In this document: positions 19,991 through 28,898 of the stretch, one piece after another
Numbering within the stretch: position 1 is the stretch's first letter
Layout of the letters: the number at the start of each line of letters is the position of its first letter
Source of the DNA: CAVRIA01 sp963721115
Lineage (GTDB): Bacteria; Desulfobacterota; Binatia; HRBIN30; CADEER01
Direction of reading: 5' to 3'
Length of the DNA stretch: 64,000 bases
Assembly (NCBI GenBank): GCA_963721115.1
Contig: CAVRIA010000021.1
Location: 248,001 to 312,000, forward strand
The notes under the pieces: generated by a model
Told to the model about the DNA's origin: nothing
Database searches by the model: none
Seen by the model: only the letters and a program-made list of their open reading frames with translations
Translations under genes and position numbers: made by a program

Positions 19991-21383
19991 GCTTCGTCGG
20001 GAACGGGAAAAGGGCCGCTCGGGTGGCAGCGGCGCGATCCGGGCGCGGGGGACGATCGACGCTCGTCAAGCGGCCGTCCTGGAGGAGGAGAATCCGATCC
20101 GTCCACTCGGCGGCCCAGGCGAGGTCGTGCGTGGCGACGACGCACAGGTGACCGCGGCCGGCGAGGCGGCGCACGACGCGGCCGATCAGGCGCCGGTGGT
20201 ACTCGTCCTGGCCGAGGGTGGGCTCGTCGAGACACAGCCCCGCCAGCTCGCTTCGCATCAGGAGGATGGCGAGACCGAGGCGCTTCTTCTCGCCCTCGCT
20301 GAGCAGGAGCGGCGGCGTGCTCTCATACGCGGCGAGGCCGAGCAGATCGACGACGCGGCGGTAGCGCTCCTCGTCGGGTGTCGCGTGCCCATACAGAATC
20401 TCCTGCCGCACGGTCGGGTTGAAGATCTGGCAGTCCGGGTTCTGGAAGCCCAGGCCCAGGCGGCGCGCGGCGTCTCCGCGCGCGGTGGCCGTCGCGATGC
20501 GCCCGCCGTGCTTCTGCAGCCCGGCGAGGGCGCGCAAGAGCGTGGTCTTGCCGGCGCCGTTGGCGCCGACGATGCCGACGACCTCGCCGCCGTCGAGCCG
20601 CAAGTCGACGTCGCGGAGAACGGTTCGTCCGCCGACGTCGACCCCAACTCCCTCGCCGACGAGCCGGAAGGCCGGAACGTCTCCGTCGAGCTCCGGCAGG
20701 GGACGGTCGCCCGGGTGCGCCGTACGCAGCTCCGTGGCGCGGACGCCGGCAACGTTCCGGAAGGGCGTTGCGCGGTGCTCGAAGGCGACCACCGCGGTGC
20801 CCTCGGCGCGCAGCTGCTCGAAGTGTCGGACCACGTCCGCCGTCGAGTCCGGGTCCAGCATGGAGAGCGGCTCGTCGGCGACGAGCACGCGCGGCCGTCG
20901 CGCGGTGACGGCGGCCAGGACGAGCTTCTGCTGCTCGCCACCGCTGAGCGTGCGCGGATCGCGGCGGGCGAGATCGCCGAGACCGAAGCGACGCAGCGCC
21001 GCATCGAGTCGCTGCTCGATCTCGGCGCCGCGCAGGCCGAGGTTCTCGAGACCGAAAGCGACCTCGTCGCGGGCACTACAGGCGAGCAGCTGCGCGCGCG
21101 GGTTCTGCGACACCAGACCGACCGTCCGCGCCAGCTCCCAGAGAGGCATTTGCCCGCTCGCACGGCCGTCGATCCGAAGGCGGCCGTCGAGATCGCCGCG
21201 GTAGAGGTGTGGGATGGCGCCGCACAGCATGCGGGCCAGGGTGCTCTTGCCGCAGCCGGAGAAGCCGCGCACGATGTGCATCTCACCGGCACGAACCTCG
21301 AGGTCGAAGGGACCGATCGGAACGGCGCCGCCCGCGTAGCGAAACGCGGCCGCCTCGACCGAAAGGAGGGCCCTTCCGTTCAC
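19966..21383 (-). CDS. ecfA: Fused double ECF ATPase (EcfA-EcfA')
   Basis: About 470 residues with two ABC ATPase domains in one chain. Domain 1 has Walker A GFSGCGKST, Q-loop region GLVSQNPRAQL, signature LSGGEQQK and Walker B VLVADEPLSMLD. Domain 2 has GANGAGKTT, GFQNPDCQIFNP, signature LSEGEKKR and LCLDEPTLGQD. The GTG at 21383 overlaps the stop of the previous gene by 4 bases (GTGA); the longer start at 21437 lies inside that gene. As printed, the frame runs on through ecfT to 19512 with no stop, so a one-base slip near 20010 is likely; the neighbouring frame then gives a plausible end at 19966 (VPDEACLTQSQS). The fused double ATPase parallels YkoD and similar proteins. Confidence 0.75.
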
Positions 21384-22135
21384 GCTTCGTCCCCGTGCGA
21401 GTGCCCATCCGGCTTCTTGCGGTCGAAGCAGATCCAACCCTCCTCCGCCGGTTGCAGGAACAAGACCGGCCTCCCGCCGATGAGCCGCGGGCGTACCCAG
21501 TCCTCGGCGGCGATCCAGGCGTCGGAGGGCACCACCTCGCCGTTGCGGGAGATCGAGATCAGCGTGATGCCGCGCTCGCGCAAGGTGCCGGCGGGGATGC
21601 GGGCGCCGAGCTCGCGCATGCCGCCGGCCAGCTCGAGAAAGCGCCCGCCGTTCCCCTCCACCGTCAGGCCGACCGCCGCCAGGGCGCCGATGACGCCGTC
21701 GCCGCTGCCGCCGAGCTCCTCGAGCAGCAGCCCGCCGCGCGCGGCGAGGTCGACGGCCTCGGACTTGGCGACCACCTCGCTGCCGGCGCGGCAGGCAAAG
21801 CGCACGACCTCCGGTGGCACCACTTCGGGACGCGCCAGGCAGAGCCCGGGGTCCGAGCCGGGTGCGCAGCGGTCGACGACGTAGCGCGCCGCCTCGCCGT
21901 ACAGGCGGCGCGCCAGCTGGTCGTCGTCGGCGCCGGCGTTCAGGATCAGACAGGCGGGGCTGTTGTGACTGGTGTAGGGGATGCGCGGGTCGACGAGGAG
22001 CTGGTGCCGGACGACTCCGGCCATGCGGGCCAGGGCCGCGCGCTCCAGGTGCGCACCCAGCTCGCGGGCCAGACGTCCGGTTCCCGGCTTGTGGCCGAGC
22101 TCGTCCGTGTCGTCGATGCCGAGGAGTAGCTGCAT
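21380..22135 (-). CDS. TiaS-N-like protein (IDDTD domain)
   Basis: 251 residues from the ATG at 22135, preceded by a good GGAGGA site. It opens MQLLLGIDDTDELGHKPGTG, the IDDTD motif of the domain that begins archaeal TiaS (tRNA-Ile2 agmatinylcytidine synthetase), but the anticodon-binding and zinc parts of TiaS are absent. Downstream motifs include LVDPRIPYTSHNSPACL and GSGDGVIGALAAVGL. The same domain appears in bacterial proteins of unknown role. Only 11 bases separate it from the regulator, and it overlaps the ATPase gene. In TiaS the Asp cluster binds metal and nucleotide, so here it may process or sense the imported ligand; this is inference. Confidence 0.65.
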   Translation of the reverse strand: MQLLLGIDDTDELGHKPGTGRLARELGAHLERAALARMAGVVRHQLLVDPRIPYTSHNSPACLILNAGADDDQLARRLYGEAARYVVDRCAPGSDPGLCLARPEVVPPEVVRFACRAGSEVVAKSEAVDLAARGGLLLEELGGSGDGVIGALAAVGLTVEGNGGRFLELAGGMRELGARIPAGTLRERGITLISISRNGEVVPSDAWIAAEDWVRPRLIGGRPVLFLQPAEEGWICFDRKKPDGHSHGDEA

Positions 22136-22146
22136 CGTTCCTCCGT

Positions 22147-23403
22147 TCAGTGAACGTCCGCCACGACGTCGCTCATCCGCCCCGTGTCGTAACCGGACAG
22201 GCGGCCCGCCGCGGCGCGAAACGCGTCCGCATGGATCGTCTCGAGCACGGGGCGCAGGCGCGGCGAGTCGAAGAGCCGACGCGGAATCGCCAGGTCGTAG
22301 CGCTCGCGGCCGAGGGGTACGAAGTCGAGGCCCCACGCCTCCGCCACGGCGCGGATTCCGGGGCCCGCGTCGGCGCCGCCGGATCGAATGGCCGCCGCCA
22401 CCGCGCTGTGGGTCGGGACCTGGCGCTGATAGCCGGACAGCGAACGCGGGTCGATGCCGGCCTTGCGCAGGTGGTGATAGAGGAACAGGCGCGTGCCGGC
22501 GCCGGGCTGGCGGTTGATCAGGCGCACGCCGGGACGCGCCAGGTCGCGCAGGCGGCGCAGGTGCTTCGGGTTGCCGGCTGCCACCAGCAGCCCCTGCTCG
22601 CGCATGGAGAGGTTGACCAGGAGGACGCGCTCCTCGGGGAGCAGGTGGCGTACGAAGGGGACGTTGTACTCGCCCGACTCGGTGTCGAGCAGGTGAATGC
22701 CCGCCAGGTGGGCGCGACCTTCGCTCAGGGCGAGCAGTCCGGCCATGCTGCCGACGCGGCTGGCGGAGAAGCGCAGCCTCGGCTGGCTGGCCGAGAGATA
22801 CTGGGAGAGAAGATCGAGCAGCAGATCGTCGCTGCCGACCGCGACGATCTGGTCGCGCTCGTCCGGCGGCCCCTGTGCGCCGCCTCGATGCACGACCGCC
22901 TCGCACGGGTCGAGGGAGGCGATCGCCGCGTCGAGCTGGCGGCGGCGCGTCTCGGCGACCAGCCAGCGACCGACGTCGCCGCGCCGATGCGCCTCGTCGC
23001 CGTTGCCGTGCGACTCGCCGCGGCGGCTGTGCAGCACGTCGCGGCGCTGCGCCACGATCTCGCCGAGCGAGCCGACGTTCGCCTCGAGGCCGAAGCGCAG
23101 CTTGAGCGGGAACTCGTCCCGCCCCCGCTCGGGAGCGCGTGCCGGTTGGTGCAGCCAGCGCCGCAGCTCGGCCCGTCCCGTCCGTGTCAGAGCGTAGGGC
23201 TTGCGGGCGGGACCGAGCCCTCCGCGCACGACCGCGGCGGCGGCGACCCAGCGCCGGCGCTCGGCCGACCCCAGCGCGCGATAGAGCTGACCGTAGTCGA
23301 GGCTCCACGCGGCGCCGAACTCCTCCTCCAGCTCACGCCGCAGCTCGTAGCCGCAGCGCTCGCCGCGCGCCAGCAGCCCCAGCAGGGCGTGTGCGATCGA
23401 CAA
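22147..23403 (-). CDS. PadR-type HTH regulator fused to periplasmic-binding-protein-like sensor domain
   Basis: About 418 residues. Residues 1-90 form a PadR-like winged helix (ALLGLLARGERCGYELRREL, YRALGSAERRRW, YALTRTGRAELRRWL). A linker follows (to about residue 165), then a PBP-like domain of the kind found in ModE/MoeA-associated regulators: VAVGSDDLLLDLL, AGIHLLDTESGEYN, RQPGAGTRLFLYHHLRKAG, SAVAAAIRSGGADAGPGIR, PLGRERYDLAIPRR. A TTG at 23403 preceded by GAGGGGGAG is the best start; a TTG at 23433 lies inside the inverted repeat. It is the first gene of the ECF operon, so it probably senses the imported ligand and controls the operon. The PBP family resembles oxyanion or small-ligand sensors. 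Confidence 0.7.
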   Translation of the reverse strand: MSIAHALLGLLARGERCGYELRRELEEEFGAAWSLDYGQLYRALGSAERRRWVAAAAVVRGGLGPARKPYALTRTGRAELRRWLHQPARAPERGRDEFPLKLRFGLEANVGSLGEIVAQRRDVLHSRRGESHGNGDEAHRRGDVGRWLVAETRRRQLDAAIASLDPCEAVVHRGGAQGPPDERDQIVAVGSDDLLLDLLSQYLSASQPRLRFSASRVGSMAGLLALSEGRAHLAGIHLLDTESGEYNVPFVRHLLPEERVLLVNLSMREQGLLVAAGNPKHLRRLRDLARPGVRLINRQPGAGTRLFLYHHLRKAGIDPRSLSGYQRQVPTHSAVAAAIRSGGADAGPGIRAVAEAWGLDFVPLGRERYDLAIPRRLFDSPRLRPVLETIHADAFRAAAGRLSGYDTGRMSDVVADVH

Positions 23404-23418
23404 TCCCGACTCCCCCTC

Positions 23419-23447
23419 GCCAGCTATAGGCAAAACCTATAGCTGGC
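23419..23447. promoter_or_regulatory. Perfect 12-bp inverted repeat, putative operator of the ECF/TonB operon
   Basis: GCCAGCTATAGG-caaaa-CCTATAGCTGGC: both arms match exactly. The repeat ends 16 bases upstream of the regulator's TTG start and sits at the position of an operator overlapping the promoter or 5' leader. PadR and ModE-type regulators bind palindromes of this size. The central TATAGG/CCTATA may also act as part of a -10 element. No second copy was found in the window. Confidence 0.6.
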
Positions 23448-23520
23448 GGCAAAGAGCCGGGTCAAACCACGCGCCGCACGGCGATTCCGAGCAGGGGAGG
23501 AATACGGGGCCTGCGGGGGG

Positions 23521-24804
23521 TCAGAACGTGTACTCGATCTGGCCGCTGTAGATGACGTTGGCGCGCAGCCCGTCGCGGTTGAGCGGCAGCTGGAAGCTGC
23601 CGGCGACGACCAGCCCGCCGAAGGGATGGATCTTCAAGCCGAGGGCCGACTGCATGATGTTGTCGTTGATGCCGTCTCGTTTGTCGTCGTGGTAGCCGAG
23701 GAAGTCGGCCGACAGGGTCAGGTCTCCCCACTGGAACCGCGGCATGGCGGTCGTGCTGATCGTCTTGAGCAGATCGGCGGCGCGCAGGTCCGCGCCGGCG
23801 ATCCACTCGGCCTGGCTGACGTCCTTGCCGCTGCGGAAGGCGTAGCCGAGGTTGAGGTGCGGCGAGACCAGACCGAACGTCTTCGACGCGATCAGCCAGG
23901 GCGTGAAGGTCACGTCGTGAAAGCCGAGGAAGTCGTTGGCGTTCCCGGTCGGCACGGTCAACACCCCGGCCGCCGCCAGATCCGCGTACTTCGTGTCCAG
24001 GAAGTGCCACTTGCCGCGCAGGAACAGATCGCCGGTGCCGAACGCCGACTGATCGAAGCCGTCCACGGCGCAGACGTTCGGGGTGTCGCATCCGGCGACC
24101 CCGCCGCCGGTGACGACACCCTTCTGATCGAAGGCGAAGACCGCCGTGCCGTTGCCGAGCGGATCGATGATCCTGGCCAGGGCGCGGCCGCGGATGTGGG
24201 CCCGGTTGATCGACAGCGCCATGCTGACGTCGATGTCGTCGGTCAAACCGTAGGCGGCGGTCAGATAGAAGAGGTCGAGGTTGAAGCGCAGATCGAGGTT
24301 CGTCTGCAGCACGTCGTCCGCGAACGCCATCTGGTCCTCGACCGGAAGGCTGGCGAGAAACTCCTGGGACAGGGCCGGCTGCGTACTGCTCAGCTTGCTG
24401 ATGCGGTCGCCTCCGAGGGTGCTGAAGTCGATGTGCGTATACGAAAAGCCGAAGGTGAAGGTGTGGCGGCCGAGGGTCTGCGCGCGCTCGGCGACTGCCG
24501 AGCCGAGGCTCTGCTCGGAGCGGACGAAGGTGTCGAGGTCGGGGTCCCAGGCGAAGCGAAAGGCGCCGCTGGCGGAAGGGATCGGCGCCTGCGAGCGCGC
24601 CGCGGCGAGAGCCGCCGACAGACCTCGAAAGCGCTCCGCGACCAGAACCTGCTGCAGATCGGCCTGTGCGCGCGGGTCGATCGTGGTCGCCAGCGTACCC
24701 CCGAACAGCTCGGGAATCAGTCGATCCAGCGGGCGAGCCGAAGCCGGCACGGCGGCGAAGAGCAGCGCCGCGCCGAGCCCGGTCAATCGCAGGTAGCGGA
24801 TCAT
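23521..24804 (-). CDS. Outer-membrane beta-barrel protein
   Basis: About 427 residues from the ATG at 24804 (an in-frame TTG at 24825 lies inside the upstream gene). A signal peptide (LRLTGLGAALLFAAVPASA) precedes alternating hydrophobic strands (FTFGFSYTHIDFST, LDLFYLTAAYGLTDDIDVSMALS, LTLSADFLGYHDD) and a terminal F (SGQIEYTF), the BAM recognition pattern. It resembles the MetA-phenol-degradation/OmpW-like outer-membrane barrels that passively admit small molecules. It follows the caspase-like gene with no gap (the stop at 24809 precedes the ATG at 24804), so the two are co-expressed. Confidence 0.75.
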   Translation of the reverse strand: MIRYLRLTGLGAALLFAAVPASARPLDRLIPELFGGTLATTIDPRAQADLQQVLVAERFRGLSAALAAARSQAPIPSASGAFRFAWDPDLDTFVRSEQSLGSAVAERAQTLGRHTFTFGFSYTHIDFSTLGGDRISKLSSTQPALSQEFLASLPVEDQMAFADDVLQTNLDLRFNLDLFYLTAAYGLTDDIDVSMALSINRAHIRGRALARIIDPLGNGTAVFAFDQKGVVTGGGVAGCDTPNVCAVDGFDQSAFGTGDLFLRGKWHFLDTKYADLAAAGVLTVPTGNANDFLGFHDVTFTPWLIASKTFGLVSPHLNLGYAFRSGKDVSQAEWIAGADLRAADLLKTISTTAMPRFQWGDLTLSADFLGYHDDKRDGINDNIMQSALGLKIHPFGGLVVAGSFQLPLNRDGLRANVIYSGQIEYTF

Positions 24805-24808
24805 GCGC

Positions 24809-26723
24809 TCATTTTCCTTCGCCAATTTTCCACGTACCGCCGGCGCGTACCAGGATCTTGGTCAGCCGAACCTCCAGCCGCACCGGCTTGCCGCTCTGGG
24901 CGTCGCTGAAGCGGTCGCGTCGCGTGAAGCTGACCACCATGTCGGGGGGGTGGGACATGACGCTCACGTCGGAGACCTCGACGTCGAGGTCGTTGGCGTT
25001 CTCGAGGTAACCGCGCAGAGCGGCGCGCTGGCGGTCCGAGAAGGAAGTGTAGAGGCGCGCCACGGCGTCGACGTCCTTGGCCTCGAGCGCCTTCGTGTAC
25101 TGTTCCAGCACCTGCTGCGCCTGGCTCTCGAGGTCGGGTTGCGGCTCGGCGGCGAGCGCGATGCCGAACCAGGAGCCGGTCCAGTCCTGCGACGCGCCGC
25201 CGGGCCAGCCGAGGGGCGCCGCGGACGACTGTGGATGCGGCGCCTGAGAGGTGGCGCTGGGCGCCTGGGTGGGCGGCGGCGCGACGATGCCCTCGGCCTC
25301 CAGCAGCAGCTTGTAGGCGTCGACATCCGTGTTGGTGCGCGTCTGGATCGACTCCCCTTCCTCCGGAGAGACCCGCACGCGCAGGCGTCGCAGCATGCTC
25401 AGCACCAGCTTCTTCTGCAGATCGAAGAAATCGGTCAGTTGGCCCTCGACGCTGTCCGACGCCTCGTTGACGCCGGTGTCGGCGTCGACGATGCGGGCAT
25501 CGATGCGCAGGGTGTTGTCGGTGACGTGAAACGCTCCGGTGAGCAGGCGGCCGATGCCCAGCTCGCGCGCCGTGTAGAGCGCGTCGGTGCCGCGGGTCTT
25601 CGCGGTGCGATCGATGAGCTCGGTCGAGTAGACGCGCAGCGCCTTCACCTTGCTCAGCTCCGTGTTGAAGGCGACGCGCAGCGCCTTGTTGATCCAGTCG
25701 TAGTGCGGATCGGCGCGCAGATTCTGAAACTCCATGACCCCGATGGTGTTGGGGGACGACTCGATGGCGAGCGGGCTCGGCACGATTGGAGCCTGGGCGC
25801 GGATCACGGGCCCGGGCGTCGTCTCGCCCGTGTAGGTCAGCAGCGTCAGGTCGGTGCCCTCCATCTTGTGATAGGGGTGCTGCTGTCCGCCCGTGAGCAC
25901 GGGAACGCGCCGCGCAACGTAGCCGAACAGCTCCGACACCGTCAGGATACCGTCTCCGTCGGTGTCGGCGGCGCCGCGCAGGGCCTCGAGCACGGCGTAC
26001 GTGAAAGCGCCGTGGCCGAGCTCGGCGGTCTCCCTGGATTCCTCCCCCGGCTTGGTCGCGGCGAGCAGGAAGAAGCCGTCGCCGGCGGTGATCTGAGAGG
26101 CCAGCTCGTCGCCGCGCCCCGCGCTCTCCGCCGGCAGCGGAAGGGCTCCCGCGTGACAGGTGTCGAGCATGACGACCACCGCCCGCACGTTGCGCCGCAC
26201 CACCCGTAGCATCTCGTCGAAGTCGGTCATGCGCAGCCCCTCGGTCAGCAGGTTCTCCGGCGTGGCGGGGTAGGGCAGGAAGTAGTAGCTACCGCTGGCC
26301 AGATCGCGGACGCCGTGGCCGGCGACGAAGAGCACCACGACGTCGTTCGGGCCGGCGCCGCCGAGGAAACGGGCCAGACCGTTCAACACGCTTTCGCGCG
26401 TCACCTCCTCATCGGTCAGGACCTCGGTGTGCACTGTCGCGATACTCACCCCCGCCGGCGGCCGCGCGCAGGGTTTCCGCGAGAGCGCGCGCATCGGCGG
26501 CGGCGAAGTCGAGCCGCAGCTCCGGATCCTCGTAGCGGCTGACGCCAATGGCCAGCACCCACAGGGCCGGCGCGGCTACCGGTGCCGGGGGCACGACCGG
26601 CGCGCTGATCTCGATGCGCGCGCGGGGAAGATCGACGGCGGGCGACTGGTAGATCGCCCACGTCGTGAGCAGGCTCGCCAGAGCGCACGCGCCCGCCACC
26701 GCCAGCCGGCCGCCGGTGGTCAT
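24809..26723 (-). CDS. Exported caspase-like (peptidase C14/metacaspase-type) protein with EF-hand and CsgG/FlgO-like domain (one frame break)
   Basis: About 637 residues. Start at the ATG at 26723 after GGAGGAGG; an N-terminal hydrophobic anchor (LAVAGACALASLLTTWAIY) suggests membrane attachment. The caspase domain has WVLAIGVSRYEDP, the catalytic His in AGHGVRD and catalytic Cys in DTCHAGALP. An EF-hand-like loop DTDGDGILTVSEL follows (near 25930-25975), in line with Ca-dependent metacaspases. Then a FlgO/CsgG-like domain (GVMEFQNLRADPHYDW...LLTGAFHVTDNTLRIDARIVD) and a C-terminal NTF2-like domain (YTKALEAKDVDAVARLY). The frame shifts at a C-run (26449-26453), a five-base homopolymer. It diverges from the sigma-factor operon. 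Probable role: stress or self-destruct protease at the envelope. Confidence 0.75.
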
Positions 26724-27116
26724 TGCGCCACCGTCCTCCTCCACGGCGACGCGGCTCTGCGCCACGAGATCCAAGCTCCCCCTCTGCAGGAGCGATGTGA
26801 AAAGCCGTTCCAATCTTGCATGCGCCGTGCGGGCCGATGCTCCGGCGCGACAGGGTAACGGGATTCGGGCCGCTTGTCGCCCCCGGCGGCGGCCGTCATC
26901 GCCATGCATTCGACCGCCGGGCGGGCGGACCGGGGGCCCGCCCTGCCAGCTGCGGGTACCAGGCCGCGGTGCTCTGGGCCACCGGCGCTCATCGCCACCG
27001 GTTTGCCCGGAAGGAAAGCCGAGTGCAATAAAACACTACGGCGGTGCATCCGTCCTCCTGAAGCGAGATGGACGCGCGATGGAGATGGCGGGTACGAGTC
27101 CGTGCGGGAGACGAGG
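26724..27116. other. Divergent intergenic region, 393 bp, no gene seen
   Basis: This gap separates the caspase gene (minus) from the sigma factor (plus) and must hold two promoters. I see no clear repeat or RNA structure. Open frames across it have no family character and are not supported. A moderately A/T-rich stretch (GTGCAATAAAACACTACGG, about 27022-27042) is the most promoter-like part. Confidence 0.3.
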
Positions 27117-28061
27117 GTGGACTCGCTGAGCGAGGCGCAAGAAGCTCAAAAGCTGATCGCACAATGTTTGTCGGGCGACATCGATGCCGCCAGGCATTTC
27201 CAGGAGCGCTACGGCGAGCTGATCTACGGATATCCGACCCGGGTCTACCGGGTGCCTCCCGACGAGGCCGGGGACTTCTACGTGTTCGCCTTCGATCAAG
27301 GCCGTATCTTCCGGCGGGTTCGAACCTTCGAGGGACGGGCGCCGTTTCGCGCCTACCTGTTGGGCTTCGTTCTCGATGATTTGGTTCTCGAATGGAAAAG
27401 ACGCTCGCGAGAGATTGAAACCGTGTCGATCGAAACATTAGGCGAACTACCCGATCCGGCGCACCCCGGCAACCGGCACGAGGAGGACAACGGCAGCGCG
27501 ATCGACCGCGTCGCGCTGCGCCAGCTGCTCACCGACCTGGCCCCCTCGAAAGCCGTGGTGATGAAGCTCCTCTACGTCGAGGACTACGAGTTCGGCCCCG
27601 CCGAGCTGCGCTATCTGGCGCAGGTCTCCGGCTCCCGGATTCCCGATGTCCTCGCCCGCATCGACCGACTGCGCTCCCGGGTGCGGGAGCGCGAGGTCGG
27701 CCTCAAGCGTATGGAGGACGCGCTCGATGCCGTGCAGGCCTGGATCCAGCTGTACGAGCGGCGGTTGCAGCGCATCGGCGACGACCTGGCGGCCCTGCCG
27801 CCGGGCACGACCGGAGCGGCACGGCTGCGCGAAGAGCGCGGTCAGCTCGAGGGCAAGATCGAGAGGCGCCGCCAGCAGCGCGCCAAGCTGCTCGCTCAGG
27901 CGCAGCGCCGCAAGGTGACGGCGCCGTACAAGGACATCGCCGCATTGCTCAACACCAGCATCGGCAACGTCGGCTCGCAGATCGCCCGCCTGCGGCGCGA
28001 GCTGCTGGCGAAGGTCGGCGGCATGCCGGACAGGCATCAAGAGGATCGGGACGCGTGTTGA
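27117..28061 (+). CDS. Sigma-70-family (ECF-type) factor with coiled-coil insertion in region 4
   Basis: 314 residues from the GTG at 27117, six bases after GGGAG (27106-27110); an earlier GTG at 27102 is possible. Residues about 1-100 look like region 2 (FQERYGELIYGYPTRVYR, FAFDQGRIFRRVRTFEGRAPFRAYL). An HTH-like unit (LRYLAQVSGSRIPDVLARIDRL) follows, then a long coiled coil (about 90 residues, rich in R/E/L/Q), then a second HTH (PYKDIAALLNTSIGNVGSQI) that matches sigma region 4. Region 4 therefore seems split or duplicated around a coiled coil, unlike ordinary ECF sigma factors of about 190 residues. The anti-sigma factor follows 36 bp downstream. Confidence 0.8.
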   Translation: MDSLSEAQEAQKLIAQCLSGDIDAARHFQERYGELIYGYPTRVYRVPPDEAGDFYVFAFDQGRIFRRVRTFEGRAPFRAYLLGFVLDDLVLEWKRRSREIETVSIETLGELPDPAHPGNRHEEDNGSAIDRVALRQLLTDLAPSKAVVMKLLYVEDYEFGPAELRYLAQVSGSRIPDVLARIDRLRSRVREREVGLKRMEDALDAVQAWIQLYERRLQRIGDDLAALPPGTTGAARLREERGQLEGKIERRRQQRAKLLAQAQRRKVTAPYKDIAALLNTSIGNVGSQIARLRRELLAKVGGMPDRHQEDRDAC

Positions 28062-28097
28062 CGGCGTTCTCGAGGCACGTTTCGAACGGAGAGGATC

Positions 28098-28898
28098 ATG
28101 AGCGATTCTAGGCTTCTCGACCCGACCGCCTCTACTTGCCCGGACTTCGAAGTCTTGTCGTGCTTCGCCGACGGCGAGCTCGAGCCGCCGCAGTCCGGCG
28201 AGGTGTCCGCCCACGTGTCGACGTGCATGCGCTGCGCGATGCTGGCCCGCCACCTGCGCGAGGATTTCGGCGTGGCCGACGTTCGCTGGGACGGCGGTGT
28301 CGGAGGATCGGGCTGCGCCGGAGAGGAGAGCCTCATTCTCTATCTGCAGGGAGAGGCTCGTTCTTCCGAAGTCGATGGCGTGGAGCGCCACCTGGAGAGC
28401 TGCGACGCGTGCGTGTCGCGGTTGACGATCCTGCACCGGCGGCTCGGTGTCGACGCGGTCGTCGACCGACCCATGCCGGCGGAGGTCCGGGAGCGAGCGG
28501 ACCGTGCCCTGGCGATCGAGGCGGCGCGAGTGACGCGGGCGCAGCGCGCGGACCGACGCGTCGAGTCGTGGCGGCGGCGCCTGAATCAGCTTCTGCGCTT
28601 TCCCATTCTGATTCCGGCCGCTGTGGCGGCTGGAGCGCTGATGATGGTATCCGTCCAGGAAGGATGGATCGGACGCACCCCCCCGGTCGAACGAAGTCGC
28701 TCCGTCGGCGGCTACGATCAGCTCCGGGTAACGGTGCCGGAGGCAGTGGTGCGGCGCCAGCCCACCACGCACGGCGAGGTGGTGACGACTCTGCCGAAGG
28801 GAACGGTGGTGGCCGTGACCGGCGAAGAGCACGGCTGGTACCGGATCGCCCTGGCGGGCGACCCGCCGGGGTGGGTGGCGCGCGAGGCCTTCGAGTGA
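28098..28898 (+). CDS. Anti-sigma factor with two zinc-finger motifs, TM helix and SH3 domain
   Basis: 266 residues. Two zinc-binding anti-sigma motifs occur in tandem: HVSTCMRCAMLARHL (HxxxCxxC) and HLESCDACVSRLTIL. One membrane helix (FPILIPAAVAAGALMMVSVQ) near residue 175 is followed by a C-terminal bacterial SH3 domain (VVRRQPTTHGEVVTTLPKG, HGWYRIALAG), probably periplasmic and sensing the cell wall. The cytosolic zinc part would hold the sigma factor. It overlaps the next gene by 4 bases (GTGA), and its place right after the sigma gene fits a sigma/anti-sigma pair. Confidence 0.85.
   Translation: MSDSRLLDPTASTCPDFEVLSCFADGELEPPQSGEVSAHVSTCMRCAMLARHLREDFGVADVRWDGGVGGSGCAGEESLILYLQGEARSSEVDGVERHLESCDACVSRLTILHRRLGVDAVVDRPMPAEVRERADRALAIEAARVTRAQRADRRVESWRRRLNQLLRFPILIPAAVAAGALMMVSVQEGWIGRTPPVERSRSVGGYDQLRVTVPEAVVRRQPTTHGEVVTTLPKGTVVAVTGEEHGWYRIALAGDPPGWVAREAFE

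Noticed and set aside
26724..27116. Coding frame extending the sigma gene upstream to 26874
   Set aside because: It has no region-2 features before 27117 and is rich in Pro/Gly/Ala; a GTG with a good ribosome site lies at 27117.
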